Both the position numbers and the translations under genes were made by a program. Below are positions 47,164 through 59,787 of a stretch of 64,000 nt of DNA, in pieces. The DNA lies in the NCBI GenBank assembly GCA_014898425.1, contig RCSZ01000011.1:2119001-2183000 (forward strand), given 5' to 3'. The stretch's first letter is position 1. The number at the start of each line of letters is the position of its first letter. The stretch is from Botryotinia globosa (taxonomy: Eukaryota; Ascomycota; Leotiomycetes; Helotiales; Sclerotiniaceae). Under the pieces are notes generated by a model, which made no database searches, was not told the origin of the DNA, and saw nothing but the letters and a program-made list of their open reading frames with translations.

Positions 47164-50100
47164 CTAATACTCAAAATCATCATCAACACTCGGTCCCTTG
47201 CTCTTCGTTACACTCTCCTGTTTCCTGTACATCTCCGCCACCTGTCTACTACTCGTCGCCATATCCGGCTTCTTATCATCTCTAATCTTGATAAATCTTG
47301 GAAATCTCAATGAAATACCCTTTTCTCCTCCTTTGTCAACTCCTTCCTTACAACCCGCCTTATACGTCGGACTTAATGTCAAATCAGCCGTCTTGACTTC
47401 CCAGACGTATTTTGGCTCAAACCAAACATCAGGTTGATGTTGATTTCCTGAGGAATGGGAGTAGAATGGCTTGGGACGGTCGATGACTATAGCAGAGAGT
47501 TGGGCGTGGAGTTCTTCGAGAACTTGTTCGCTAAAGCCAGTGCCGATGTTGCAGATAGTTTCGTAGGTGTCAGTTTGGGGGTTGTGACAGGCGAGCAGGA
47601 AGGCGCCGTAGACGGAGGTACGTCTTCCACGACCATAGTAGGCTCCTAGAACGACAAGATCGAGAGAGTCGCCGATGCCTGAGAGATAATCCTTTTTGAT
47701 CTGAGGCAAATATTAGTGTGACTGAGTAAATTAATTGGGATGAGAATACATACCTTGAGCCAATTCCTGCTTCGCTTACTGGGCTCATAACCACTTTCCG
47801 TACCATCCAGCATCTTTACCATCAAGCCTTCGCACGATGCCTTGACGCTATCATCTAAGAATGTCTGGATTTCGTCAATCTCTTGACCATTCATACTAGT
47901 AGCAAACTGAAATTCGCCTTCGACAGGTTGGAAAGCTTCATGGAGAAGTGCACGACGTTCTCGTAATGATTTCTCAACAACAGCTTCACCATTTAAGAAA
48001 AGCAGATCGAATGCAAATACACAAACTTTAACTTTAACATCTTCGACCTTGACATCCTTCTTCTTTCGTGTCATGAGTTGTTGGAAAGGCAAGACTTTCT
48101 TTTCAACCATATCCCAAGCAACGGTTTCGCAGTCGAGTACAAAGCTCTTAGTATCTTCCTTTACCCATGTATTCAGTTTGCCAAGGATATCAGGGTATTT
48201 CTTGGATAAATCTTCCGAATTTCGCGAGAATATAGCAGCGAGACCTCCAGCAGATGGTTTAGCAGCAGCAGGCGTAGCACCAAGATATTGTTTGGGAGAA
48301 TCCTTAGAAACGTAATGTATCTGAGCTCTTTCTCCATCATATTTGTACTCGCAAGTAAAAATTTGATTTTCAAATCGATCCAAGACTTCTGTGATTGCTT
48401 TCGTTGGTTTGGCCAACATAGGCTTCAACGGTACACCAGGTTGGAGCTTGCAGTTGTTTTTGAGGTTGAAGATGCCATGCTCCAACATTGCTGGAATAAT
48501 CACGTCATAACTGGGAAGGGAGCTATATTTGATTAGAATTTGTTCAAGATTCGAAGAATTATAACATACCTGTGGACTGCTTTCAATATTGACTCTCCCT
48601 TTGCCATCTGTTCTGTGCTTGGAACCTTTCCTGAACCTTTCGCTTCAACTTCGTGGCATACCATTGCTTGAGCTAAAGAAACGAGAACGGTCTTTTCTGC
48701 CAATCCGAGGCGAAGCTTACCCTCTAGGAAGCGAACAATGTATTTTGCTTCGCTTGCTCCACCCTTGTCTTTTGTAATGTCAACTTTACCTGAAGAATGC
48801 GCGTCAGCTGCGGAAAGCAACTTCTTGATTCCGTCAACTTTTCGTCCCTGGGCACCGTTGCCTTGCATTGTAGCAATGTCGATCAAACTCTTTAAAACGC
48901 CTCTAATCGTCAATGGCTTTGGCTTGAACATCACAGGCTGATTTGATCGACTCTTGACTGCGACAAGTCCAAGATCACCAATCTCCTTCTGATCATTCTT
49001 GATGACGCTCAGATTTCGACCAGTAGACTCCCCAATGGCCTTCATGATCAATGATTCACCAATACCCAACTCAATTCCAGCATAATCTGCAGCCAATTTG
49101 TTGATCATGAGAAGAACCGTAGGCAAAAGATCATCTGGAGTGAGTCGAAGGACTTGACGAAGAAACAAGGAACAATGAGCCGCAATAACTAATCGCTTGG
49201 TGGTCATCTCTACCAAGGAAAATGTTGTACAAAGAGCTGCATAAGGTACTGGCTCTCCTGGCTCCCAATCTGGATATGGGTCCTTTCCCTTAGATTTCAG
49301 AGTTATTTGAATCTTCTCCCTGGCTTTAGCAGCCACTTCTGGTTTCTCATCTCCACTAGATTCTAAGTCCTCCTCGATTTCGGATTCTGATGCCGATTTT
49401 GATACATTCGAGTCTCGGCGCTTTGCTGGTTTTGGTGATGGTGCTGCTGCTTCCACGTCGTCTTCATCTTCTTCCTCTTCCTCTACCACTTTTGCATTCT
49501 TACCACGCTTTGGTGGCGGTGACATGTTCTTCGAAGAGGCTTTTTTGGTCGATGATTCTGACTCAGGTTTGGTCTTGGATTTTGTGCTAGCGAGTTTTGG
49601 CGAGGGCCTCTTCTCTCTTGCTTCGGCCTTTTGAGCTCGTCGAGGCTTCTTCACAATAGGCTCGTCGTCTTCATCCTCCTCCCCCTTGACTTCATCCTCA
49701 ATTTTTATAGCTTTGGTCTTGGCTGACAGTTTCGGACTGGCGGATCTTGATCTCTTTACACCTGTATTTGCAGAACTAGTTAGCCTCTTAAAGGAAGTGC
49801 GCCCCTACACTGCCTAGACCTACCTTTCTCTACCTTTACATCTTCCTTTTTTACTTTTCCCTTGACATCAGATCCTTCTTCCTTCTTGATCAAATCTCCA
49901 TTTCCTACATCGGAATCCCCATCCCTCATCTCAACATCTCTATTTTCTTCTGAGGCTTCTGAGGCGGATGACGAACTTGCTGGCGGCTTGCTTGCGCTTG
50001 ACTTGGAAGAGAAAGAAAGCTTCGATTGCTTTGGGGGCGCACCTCTTGGTTGGCCAAAGAACTTGCTTCAATTGAATAGCCATTAGCATCATCACATCTG

Positions 50101-50176
50101 CATACTAGACAGAAACGAACCCCAACGTAGTTTGTGAATCTTTAACATACCCCAATGTCGCCTGCTTTGGAGGCAT
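47164..50176 (-). CDS. CDC9: ATP-dependent DNA ligase I
   Basis: This is the replicative ligase that seals Okazaki fragments and completes excision repair. Five exons: 50176-50151, 50065-49824, 49761-48570, 48522-47754 and 47700-47164; 921 aa, with all phases consistent. The N-terminus MPPKQATLGKFFG is a PCNA-interacting PIP box (Q5, L8, F11, F12), formed by joining exons 1 and 2. A disordered, K/E/S-rich region with basic clusters follows and probably holds the nuclear signal. The DNA-binding domain includes YAALCTTFSLVEMTTKRL and ADYAGIELGIGES. The adenylation domain has the active-site motif EYKYDGERAQIH with nucleophile lysine at about residue 547, later CEGLMVKML and the SRNWLK/IKKDYL motif spanning the last intron. 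The OB domain follows (DSLDLVVLGAYYGRGRR). It ends SVDDDFEY. All catalytic motifs appear intact. Confidence 0.95.
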
Positions 50177-51041
50177 TGCGCAAAACGAACTAATTGATAA
50201 AAACGTATGGAAGTTGCCCGCTACAGGGGTAAGAAGTCTGCGTGAAGCCACAATGTCGAGTTATGCAGCAGGAGAATTGAATTGTCTGGACTAATTACGC
50301 TCAAGTATTGACAACTCTGTAACGGCGACTTTGTTTGAAAGAATATGAAATTACGGATAAATTATACTTAGTATGATGTTAAAGATTGAATCAATTTGAA
50401 CCATTCAGACTTTTTCCATTGACATAGATAGATAGACGGCATAGAAATAAATTCTACCTGGTACCTAGGCGTAGGCACCAGTCGCGTCATTGAAAATCAA
50501 ACTACGCGTTTCTACCTGGTCGTTAAGCTTTACCGCGTAAGTTGGTTCCCGGTCGGTCGGTCGGTCGGTCGGTCGGTCGGTCGGTCGGTCAGTTCCGTTA
50601 GCTTCCGCTTACTACCTACCTACTAAAAGTCGGCTCTTCAAGCGGCCGCCTCGAATATTGATATCACAAGCACCAAAGGAATGTATGAAATTATGAGGTA
50701 CCTACTCATATTTGAGAATTTGATAATACTATCGATGATGGATTGGATAGAGATTAGAACTACTTACACATCAGATGAGTGCGCAATGAGACGGTTCTCG
50801 CCTCTTTCAATTGAAATAAACGATTCATCAATTTGATAAAGAATTCTAAAAAGAGAGTGTTTTATGATGTGCGGTGTGACCCTCACCTTGATCTCTTATC
50901 AGTTCCCCTTCTGACTCACCCAATTGGATTGTTTTGATGATTCCAATAATTATTTAGAAGCATAATAAATTCCCCCACCAAGTAATAAGTTCCCCTCCTC
51001 TAAACTTTCAAACCATTTTTGAACACCCAAACGCGATAACC
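50177..51041. promoter_or_regulatory. Divergent promoter region of DNA ligase and AsnRS
   Basis: The 0.87-kb stretch separates two divergently transcribed housekeeping genes and must hold both promoters. A (CGGT)n tract lies at 50550-50590. ACGCGT-like words such as ACTACGCGTT (at about 50503) resemble the yeast MCB cell-cycle element. That would suit a replication ligase, but the match is short and unproven. Confidence 0.4.
50550..50590. repeat. (CGGT)n microsatellite
   Basis: About ten CGGT units inside the divergent promoter. Confidence 0.95.
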
Positions 51042-52898
51042 ATGGCTGCACTTCAAGAACTCGCAGATAGAACTCTGAAGACGGATACAATCTATATCGA
51101 TACCGATGTTGGGCAAGATGATCAATCAGCCACAGGTGCCGAAAGCAAACCATACAAGTCTTTAGCATACGCCTATATTCAGCACGGTGGTAGCGAGGGA
51201 GGAAAATACCAATCAAGAGCCTCAACAACTGGTGCCGTGAGCGCAGATGGTGATCCAGCAGAGCGATTGGTATGGAAAGATCCAGCTAAGGCTGCTATCA
51301 AGAAGGCACAAAATGCCTTGGATGCACACAAGAAGAAGCTTGTGAAGCAACAACAGATGGCTGCCGCGGAGAAGGAGAAAGATGATGCAAGACTCAAGAC
51401 ACTCGAAGATTCGAAAAAGATTGTTCTTACCGAAGATTCCTCATTACCACCAGCAGTCAAGATCAAGATTATGCGCAAAGATATTGAATTGGGCGAGGGC
51501 GAAAAGAAAGGTACCCGTGTCAAGGTTTCAGGTCGCATTCACAGATTGAGAGAACAAAAGCAAGCCACCTTCATTACATTGGTCGATGGATATGGGCATT
51601 TACAATGTATCTTGCAAGGCGATCTTACCAAGACATACGATGCTCTCACGTTCGCACAAGGTACTTCTCTTACTCTCTACGGAGAGATGCGAAAGGTTAT
51701 GGCTGGTCAATCGGCTCCAGATGGCCGAGAATTGATTGTCGATTACTACAAAGTCATTGGCAGATCCCCATCGGACGCCGATGCTATCACTAACAAGATC
51801 TCTCATCAACAAGATCAATGGGAGTCCTCTATGTTGGACAACCGTCACCTTGTCCTCCGTGGAGATACCGCTTCTTCAGTTATGAAGGTCCGTTCTGCAG
51901 TCGAATGGGCTTTCGCAAAGGCATACAAGGAAATGTACTTCACAAAGATTAGTCCACCTGCTTTCGTTCAAACACAAGTAGAGGGTGGTTCCACTTTGTT
52001 TGAATTGGATTACTACGGAGAGAAGACATACCTCACTCAATCATCTCAACTTTACCTCGAGACTGGTATTCCAAGTCTCGGCAACGTTTACTGTATCGAA
52101 AAGTCCTTCCGTGCAGAGAAATCCCTAACTCGTCGTCATTTGTCCGAATATACTCACGTTGAAGCTGAATTAGATTTCATTGATTTTGATGATCTTCTAG
52201 ATCATTTGGAGGAGATGATCAGCACCGTCATTAGTACTATTATGGCCGACCCAGAGATCGCCGGTTATATCAAAGAACTCAACCCAGAATTCCAAGCTCC
52301 AGCCCGTCCATTCAAGCGCATGCGCTACTCGGATGCCATTGACTGGCTCAACGCCCAAGATCCCCCTATTCTCAACGAAGAGGGCAACCCACATGTCTTC
52401 GGTGATGATATTGCTGAGGCTGCTGAGAGAAAGATGACAGATATTATTAACTTACCCATCCTTCTCACACATTTCCCAGTCGAAATTAAAGCCTTCTACA
52501 TGAAGAAAGATCCTCAAGATCCAAGAGTTACAGAGAGCGTGGATGTTTTGATGCCAGGTGTTGGTGAGATTGTTGGTGGTAGTATGAGAATGGAAGGTTA
52601 TGAGGAATTGATGGCTGCATATGAGCGTGAGGGCATTAGTCCTAAGGAGTACTACTGGTACACTGAACAGAGAAAGTACGTTGCCCCCCTTCTCTATACC
52701 CCCGCAACCGCACTGAAGCTTTGATTGCGTTTCTTGAATCATGTATGCACAAAACAACTAACAGTTAACAGGTATGGTACATCACCTCACGGTGGTTACG
52801 GATTGGGTCTTGAGAGATTCATCGCTTGGATCTGTAAGCAACATTCAGTCCGTACATGCTGTTTGTACCCAAGATTTATGGGACGTTGCAAACCTTAG
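51042..52898 (+). CDS. DED81: Asparaginyl-tRNA synthetase, cytosolic
   Basis: This class IIb synthetase charges tRNA-Asn in the cytosol. Two exons, 51042-52675 and 52772-52898, give 586 aa. The junction restores [19 protein letters not shown], which contains motif 3. The N-terminus has a eukaryote-type lysine-rich extension. The OB anticodon-binding domain is at about residues 160-260 ([19 protein letters not shown]). The catalytic core has [29 protein letters not shown] and motif 2 [21 protein letters not shown]. The C-terminus [13 protein letters not shown] is typical of AsnRS, which separates it from AspRS. The second exon needs no further intron. Without splicing, the frame ends at 52724 in an unrelated tail. 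Confidence 0.95.
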
Positions 52899-53985
52899 AG
52901 CAATGAATTGTGGTTGATTGGGAGGAATCAAGTTGGAGGGAAAAGTTGTGATGAATGGATGCTATTGATAGCAGAGGTAGCAGTTCTGCGTTTGAGTAAA
53001 GCGTTAAATGAATGAATGATAGACCACCTGATTTTTGATCCATTTTTGACTCTGTGTATACATTGTGAACCCGAATGTTCGAGTAGAGTTATGATTGGAA
53101 CGTTGGAACTTTGATGTTTGAATTCTCAAAAGCACCATGAGAGCTCGCCAGTCTTTCGATATTGGAGAAAATCATACATACCGGCTGGTTAATTCCCGCA
53201 TTGTAGAATTCCCGCTAGACAGGTCAATGCAATGGGAATTGGGAGCGTGTGAGTAAGCGAAGCGAAAGGAGGGGAGAGTGAGGGGGAGGGCATGAGAAGT
53301 CAGAATTTCAAACGTGTGGAGGAAGTTTGATATTTTGATCATTAAGATTCATTTATGTATGTAAGATAGGAAAGACGGAAAAGCTGTTTGGTGTCATGTT
53401 TATTTATTTAGGTACTAGATATATAGATGGAAAAATTTCGAGTTCATAACCTTACATCTCAACTCTGGAAGATTCTTGATGATCTGCACGCGCGAGATTC
53501 TGTATAGACAATTCTAAGATTATAGCCTGCTATTAATAGCCATGCTGAGCCATGTTTCCAATTTATATCTCGATATCTTCCGTGTTAATTATTAGTCGTA
53601 TTTGGTTGTATTAGTTGGTGGCGAGTGGACCATCATGATTCATCAAGCTACACTACACCACGAGTCACGGGAAATTGTTTCACGAACACGGCACGCGAGC
53701 TTGGACCTAGGGGCTCGGATGGTGCTCCTTGCTTGGTACTGGAATAGATAATTAGGGGAAATCCTTGGGGATGGAGGGTTGGTGTAATTGCGATGGGTGG
53801 TTGGAACTTGGAGGTGGTGTAATGTTCTGGAAGGATGGGTGGAAGGATGGAGGTGAAGGGGAGGTGTACTGGGAGAGATGGAGGTTGTGGGTAGGGTAGA
53901 TAGCTGGAGGGACTGTGTACTACTTATTACTACCAATGGAGATGAATGGGAATTTGGGAAGGAAATGCTACATATTTGATGGTGA
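52899..53985. other. Intergenic, 1.1 kb
   Basis: 3' flank of AsnRS, then purine-rich sequence. A Ser/Thr/Pro-rich open frame at 53643-53936 (-) is low-complexity and unsupported. Confidence 0.45.
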
Positions 53986-54464
53986 TTAAATGTGGTTAGT
54001 TTTCATGGAGGATGCAATTTGTCGGCACGGTCGCGTTGAGATGTAAGGGATGTTTTTAAGAAAAAAGATTGAAAAACGTTGACTTTGAGAAGATCCATCT
54101 ACATGGAGAGGAGAGTATGTACAGCCATTGTTAACTTACGAGCAAAGCATTCACGAGTATAGGTATCCATCCGTATTATCTCAGCAATATTCTGGAGATT
54201 AAATCTGCGCATCTGAATAATCCGGCGCCTAAGTGCATCGTTTGTTCGTATTGTATGGTGGGAAGAATAATATCTGTTCTGTGAGGGTTGAGGAACTTTT
54301 GTTGGGATGATTAATAACAGTACATACTTAGCTGATTGGATAGACATGGGACGAGAATCACGAGATACTTCAAGAATCGGAATCAAAAGAACTGGATAAT
54401 TGGGGCACCAGTGAATGGAGACATCGATCACTTCGGAGAATATATAATTCTTTTGTGCTCGCAT
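53986..54464 (-). other. Possible small spliced gene, 127 aa
   Basis: A candidate only. Joining 54464-54328, 54273-54140 and 54098-53986 gives a continuous frame of 127 aa with donors GTATGT and GTAAGT. It starts MRAQKNYIFSEVIDVS and includes a basic stretch ALRRRIIQMRRFNLQNIAE. The introns would be 54 and 41 bp, and the second is shorter than usual. No family is recognised. Coding-like segments with GTAAGC/GTACGA donors continue upstream at 54870-55140 on the same strand, so this could also be part of a longer decayed gene. Confidence 0.2.
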
Positions 54465-55262
54465 GATCTCTCCAATATTACTCTACTCTCAAAGTCTCAA
54501 AGTCTCAAAGCACAAGGGCTGGAAAAGTCGGTGGGTTGTCCAAAAGTTGTGGATTATGGGAGGGTTTTATGTCTATCGCGTGCAGAAACGAGGACGACCC
54601 ATGAGCGGTGTTGGAGATCGTATTACGGAGTCGATGGATTTGGACCCTGAATTGATGAATGAAGATTAACCACGAATTCGACGCGAGATCCATAAGTGCA
54701 TATCGTGTGCTGTTTTTCTCCATAATGCATTTGCTCTTTTGGCTCTTCTCCATGGTACCAAAGTCTAGAATATATTGTTGGCGTTGCGATTGGATCCGTG
54801 TCAGAATGCTGAGGAGATGAAAGAGGCAGCGCTCTTTGTTTGTTGTATCGTACCTGATGGTGGTTATGGCTATGGCTTCGTACCGACGTTTGTATCATCA
54901 TGTAGGTCCGTCCCAAGATATGCGCCGCGGCTATGGAGGATGCTGTATGTTAGTCGATGGTAGGCTGTGATGATTGAAGTGAAGAATGATTTGATATCTT
55001 GACGCTCTTTCTGCGCCAATACCTTCAAATGTGTGCACCATGGTATTTTGAGCTTTGGGAGCTTAGAGAGCTTACATGATGGTTGATCCCCCAGATGAAG
55101 GGTCCGAGATGATCTTGGAAATGAATGCATCGGGTGATACCTACGGTAAGGTAAGCATGAGTTTCGGTTCTTATTGATTCGTGAGTGAGAAACGAGAGCG
55201 TTCCTTTTTCTTTCTTCTGTTCTATCACATCTCGGATGAGTATGTGTATATTATGTATGTAT

Positions 55263-55294
55263 ACCTACCTACCTACCTACCTACCTACCTACCT
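55263..55294. repeat. (ACCT)n microsatellite
   Basis: Eight tandem ACCT units. Confidence 0.95.
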
Positions 55295-55565
55295 GTGTCA
55301 GTCATTCAATGTGATTTCATCTAATGAATTTTGGATGAAATGTTTCTCAAGAATGATTAATTTAAGATGATTGCATAAACATATTGGTAGTACAACATGA
55401 GAAACGGTCTTGGAGGCGTCCAGGGGTAAACCTACCGTCTTAGCGGGCATCTAAATTGAGAGCACATGGTCGATACCTACTTAGTACAATGTCCATATCA
55501 TACCAGATAGCAGATAGCAGATACCAGATACCATCCCATCCCATCCCATCCCACATCCCCCATCT

Positions 55566-55770
55566 CATATGATATGATATATCCAATACCACATACGATC
55601 CAATATCATATCCCATCTCATACCAGATCCTATATCCAATACCATACCACACCTAGTATCCAATACCATATCCAATACCATACCATACCATATCCAATAC
55701 CATACCATATCCAATACCATACCATATCATACCGTATCCAATTCCATCCATCCCATCCCATCCCATCCCA
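55566..55770. repeat. Irregular CCATATCCAATA/ATACC repeat block
   Basis: Degenerate words CCAATACCATA and CATCCCATCC recur for about 200 bp, with related CATCCC units just upstream (55530-55560). Confidence 0.8.
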
Positions 55771-56520
55771 CCTCCCACATCGTAAATTCATTTGCATATA
55801 TCGAGTAAAAGGGGAGAATAATAATAAACTACCTAGTAATAACTAACAGGTACCAGGTAGCTTAGTTAGGTCCTAGTGAGGTACTGGCGGGAATCATTCT
55901 AGAAAAGGAAGGACCCCATGTTAAATCATACTATCCCACATCGAGCCATTACCCCAAACTACTTTCGGTTTAATTAAAATGACCTCAGGAATGCCTCCCT
56001 TTTTCTCTCTCTTATTCATGCATTCTCGTATTTGATTGGTTCAAATCTATAACATGCTCGATCAGATAAATGATCTATGTATTATTTTTCCACCGTCCCT
56101 ATTCCATCCTAACTTTACTTGTCCGCTTTCCATCTTTTTCATTTCAGTCCTCTCTCACACTCACTCCCTCCTTCCCTCTCTCTCTTGCTTCATTCCTCTA
56201 CTTCTTATATTATGCTCTGAACAATTCACAACTCTTTCAAGATATTGTTCAATTCTATTCTACTCCTTTTTCGTTGATTTTTGATTTTTGATTCCAATTA
56301 TTCCTTCTTTGGTTAATCCATTTTGAATACGCTCTTTTTTTGGTATCATTTCTACCATCAGGTCCCCATTTCAAGAGAGATTAAAAAAAGCGGATTGACT
56401 ATCTTGCATTCCCCTTTTCTTACCCTTTCACAACTCTAATTCTTGATCTTTTGATCCTCGAATATCGACAAGAGGATTGAATTGAAGAAGACAAGAAGAG
56501 GAGCAGAAGAAGTGTGTACT

Positions 56521-56566
56521 GAAGAAGAAGAAGAAGAAGAAGAAGAAGAAGAAGAAGAAGAAGAAG
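56521..56566. repeat. (GAA)n microsatellite
   Basis: About 15 GAA units in the presumed leader or promoter of the RRM gene. Confidence 0.95.
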
Positions 56567-57312
56567 ATCAGAGAAGCAAAGAAATCTAGACAGTCCTTAT
56601 CGATTCGTCCAAACTATTCGAATAAGCTTGACGAAAAGTCTACCTCCTTTTTTCAAAAAGGCAAAACTTCTTTGTTGTTACTATTGTTCCAATATTCTCT
56701 ATCCAACCCACTCAAATCTTGCATCGAGCAGATATTCTGAAGTTTTTCTTTTAGAACTGCCCAATTTGCCTTCGCTTCGAAACGACCATCACTTCGACTG
56801 AAATCCTTTGCGGTCAAAGTAAAGTCCTTCGAGCATTCACTCAACTTCAAACGTCCATTCCTTCGATCCAACACATTTCGAACATCTACCATATAGATAT
56901 TTTGCGACGATTCACATCGACAACTTCCTCCTTTCGATTCGAATACTTGTATACAAACTGAACCTATTTTAATATTCATATTTCTATCTATACAAGAATT
57001 TGTTTATAGCGGCAAACATTCTCAATTCCAGCCAACCAGCCAACCTTGAATATCTACATACCTAGCTTTGTTAATACTTATCCAACTTCACTTCAGACAA
57101 ATCCTTCGAATTTAAACTTGTCGGCATATTCACTCTTACGATTTTTGGCAGATTGATTTTCTGTTGGTTATCTTTTGGCCAATTGATTGATTCAATCTTC
57201 AAGGCCCAAAGTTCTTCAACGTGCCTTTGCAGGCACAATTTAATCTTTCAAAACGGCGGTAATATCATCTCTTGTGCGGGACAGCTTTGTCCTGCCACCT
57301 CATCTTCTCGGG

Positions 57313-59787
57313 ATGCAGGAGTCACAATCTCAAAATGGCGGATCTGGAGCGACATCTGTAAATAGACCCTTTGGGCATGCATCGAAGCCCTCCAGCAGCG
57401 ATACGGGCTTCTCTCATGGCGCATACAGCTCAAATCAGTTTTCGATGGGTGGTTATGGTGACAGACATCCTCGCAGAGTGAACATTCCTTCAATAAATAC
57501 ACAGAGCATGGGCCAACAAGGTCAAAATGATATGACAACACCGGGAACCGCATTCGATATGCAATTCACACCTTTGTTACCTTCACAACTTCTCCTTGGT
57601 AGTCCATTCCAACCAGGGACTCCTTCTGCGTTCCAAAGTCCTCAATTCCAAAACTATGCAACATTCCAACAGCAACAGCAGAATCAACAGCAACCTCAAA
57701 GCCCAACCGGGCCTATGTCTCCTCAACTCTATCAGAGCTTGGTCTCCCCTTCGACTTATGGCGCACCTCAGTTCTACAACCCACAATCACCAACCGGTGG
57801 ATTTGCTCAAATGAACAACGGGATGCAGAACATGAGCATGGCTCCTTCCTCTCCAGTACAAATGTCGCCTGGTTTGGTTTCAGGAACCAGCCGAACTGTT
57901 TACTTGGGAAACATTCCTCCTGAGACGTCCGCGGAAGAAATCCTCGGTCACGTCCGAAGTGGACAGATTGAGTCTGTTCGACTTTTGCCAGATAAGAACT
58001 GTGCTTTCATCTCATTCTTGGACGGAAGTTCCGCAACACATTTCCACTCCGATGCAATTTTGAAGAAGCTCTCCATCAGAGGCCAGGATATCAAGGTTGG
58101 TTGGGGAAAGCCTTCTCAAGTACCAACCTCTGTCGCTCTTGCCGTTCAACAATCTGGTGCTTCGAGAAATGTTTATTTGGGAAATCTTGGTGAGGAGGTC
58201 ACCGAGGATGAGCTGCGTGAAGATCTTGGCAAATTCGGCCCAATTGACACAGTGAAGATCGTTCGAGAAAAGGCCATTGGTTTTGTTCATTTCTTGTCGA
58301 TTGGAAATGCTATCAAGGCGGTCTCTCAGTTGCCTCAGGAGGCAAAATGGCAATCACCACGTCGGGTCTACTACGGAAAGGATCGTTGCGCTTACGTTTC
58401 GAAGACCCAACAACAGAATGCTGCACAATATCTTGGTATTGCACCAGGATATGCTCACGTCCTCAATGGGGCTGATCGTGACTTGATTTCCAATGCTTTG
58501 GCTCAACAATCCGTAGCTGCCGCAGCTGTTGCCACAACTGCGGGTGGAATCAACAACCTTGGAAACCGAACTGTTTACCTGGGTAACATTCATCCGGAAA
58601 CAACAATCGAAGAGATTTGCAATGTTGTTAGAGGTGGTCTTTTACATCACATTCGATATATACCCGACAAGCACATTTGCTTTGTCACATTCATTGATCC
58701 TACCTCTGCTGCTTCTTTCTATGCCTTGAGCAACTTGCAAGGATTGATGATCCACAACAGAAGATTGAAGATTGGGTGGGGAAAACATTCTGGTGCTCTT
58801 CCAGCTGCAATTGCTCTTGCTGTTAGTGGTGGTGCATCAAGAAACGTTTACATTGGTAACTTGGATGAATCGTGGACCGAAGAGAGATTGAGACAAGATT
58901 TCTCGGAATATGGAGAGATTGAATTGGTCAATACTCTTCGAGAGAAGAGTTGTGCCTTCGTAAACTTCACGAATATTGCAAATGCTATCAAGGCAATTGA
59001 GGCCATTCGAGGAAAGGAAGAGTACCGTCGATTCAAAGTCAATTTTGGAAAAGATCGATGTGGAAATCCTCCACGACAAGTCCAACAATCCCAATCTCCA
59101 CGTGGTGATGGTGTTAATTCACCTCCTCATTCGGGTGGTCTTCAACCCAGTCAGAATGGTTCTTCCCCGACGGGTTCTGTAGCTCCAGGTTCCATCAATG
59201 GATCAAACGTAAATTTCCAACAGCAGCAACAGCAACAGCAACAGCAACAGGGATCTACTCCATCAACTATTCTTAACGCTGGAAGCAACAATCCTTTGAC
59301 CATGTACCTCAACCAAGTTTCTCAACAAGCTCAGCAACAGCAGCAACAAAATCTTGATCCGTACTCCGTTGCAGCTCTTCAACAACAGCAGCAACAAGTT
59401 CTTGCAGCGCAACAAGCAGCTTTGTACGGTGGTGGTAACATGGATGACATGAACATCCAGCAACCACAATCGAATGGACACGGCTCAAGCGCAAGCATTA
59501 GCAATACGAATGGTTTCCAATCGTCTGGAGCACCCACCATGAATGGATTGTTGGCTCCGGCTAGAGGAAGCCACAGCAGGGCTGTTTCTCTTCCTGTTTT
59601 CGCACAACCAGATGGTAACGGAAACGGAGAGCAGCAAGGAAACCCAAGAGGTAGAGGGCATCAATATCAAAGCTCTTTCTCTGGTGGTCTAGGCAATGGA
59701 GGTTTCAACAGTGGATACGGACTTGGCATTGATGGACAAGGACATGGACTCAACGGTTGGGCTGAAGAGGAAGTGGCAGGACATTAA
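57313..59787 (+). CDS. Four-RRM RNA-binding protein, MRN1/Nrd1-like
   Basis: A single exon of 824 aa from ATG 57313 ([14 protein letters not shown]). The frame is open a little further upstream but without ATG. An N-terminal Q/S/P-rich disordered region precedes four RNA-recognition motifs. Their RNP2-like strands are RTVYLGNI (about residue 194), RNVYLGNL (285), RTVYLGNI (419) and RNVYIGNL (510). The matching RNP1 strands include [24 protein letters not shown] and [10 protein letters not shown]-terminal poly-Q and RGRG-containing tail follows. The order and spacing match fission-yeast Nrd1 and budding-yeast Mrn1, which bind mRNA and affect sexual differentiation, stress response and chromatin or RNA metabolism. 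The poly-Q tracts are encoded by mixed CAA/CAG. Nothing looks broken. Confidence 0.9.
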   Translation: MQESQSQNGGSGATSVNRPFGHASKPSSSDTGFSHGAYSSNQFSMGGYGDRHPRRVNIPSINTQSMGQQGQNDMTTPGTAFDMQFTPLLPSQLLLGSPFQPGTPSAFQSPQFQNYATFQQQQQNQQQPQSPTGPMSPQLYQSLVSPSTYGAPQFYNPQSPTGGFAQMNNGMQNMSMAPSSPVQMSPGLVSGTSRTVYLGNIPPETSAEEILGHVRSGQIESVRLLPDKNCAFISFLDGSSATHFHSDAILKKLSIRGQDIKVGWGKPSQVPTSVALAVQQSGASRNVYLGNLGEEVTEDELREDLGKFGPIDTVKIVREKAIGFVHFLSIGNAIKAVSQLPQEAKWQSPRRVYYGKDRCAYVSKTQQQNAAQYLGIAPGYAHVLNGADRDLISNALAQQSVAAAAVATTAGGINNLGNRTVYLGNIHPETTIEEICNVVRGGLLHHIRYIPDKHICFVTFIDPTSAASFYALSNLQGLMIHNRRLKIGWGKHSGALPAAIALAVSGGASRNVYIGNLDESWTEERLRQDFSEYGEIELVNTLREKSCAFVNFTNIANAIKAIEAIRGKEEYRRFKVNFGKDRCGNPPRQVQQSQSPRGDGVNSPPHSGGLQPSQNGSSPTGSVAPGSINGSNVNFQQQQQQQQQQQGSTPSTILNAGSNNPLTMYLNQVSQQAQQQQQQNLDPYSVAALQQQQQQVLAAQQAALYGGGNMDDMNIQQPQSNGHGSSASISNTNGFQSSGAPTMNGLLAPARGSHSRAVSLPVFAQPDGNGNGEQQGNPRGRGHQYQSSFSGGLGNGGFNSGYGLGIDGQGHGLNGWAEEEVAGH

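Larger units (their letters stand above)
54465..57312. other. Repeat-bearing upstream region of the RRM gene
   Basis: No secure gene. It contains the coding-like minus-strand segments noted above (54870-55140), a (ACCT)n tract, an ATACC-rich block and a (GAA)n tract. From about 56050 the plus strand is pyrimidine-rich, then turns AT/AC-rich, which fits a long promoter and 5' leader for the gene at 57313. Confidence 0.4.

Noticed and set aside
54336..54650. 104-codon plus-strand frame
   Set aside because: Antisense to splice-bearing minus-strand segments and lacks any motif.
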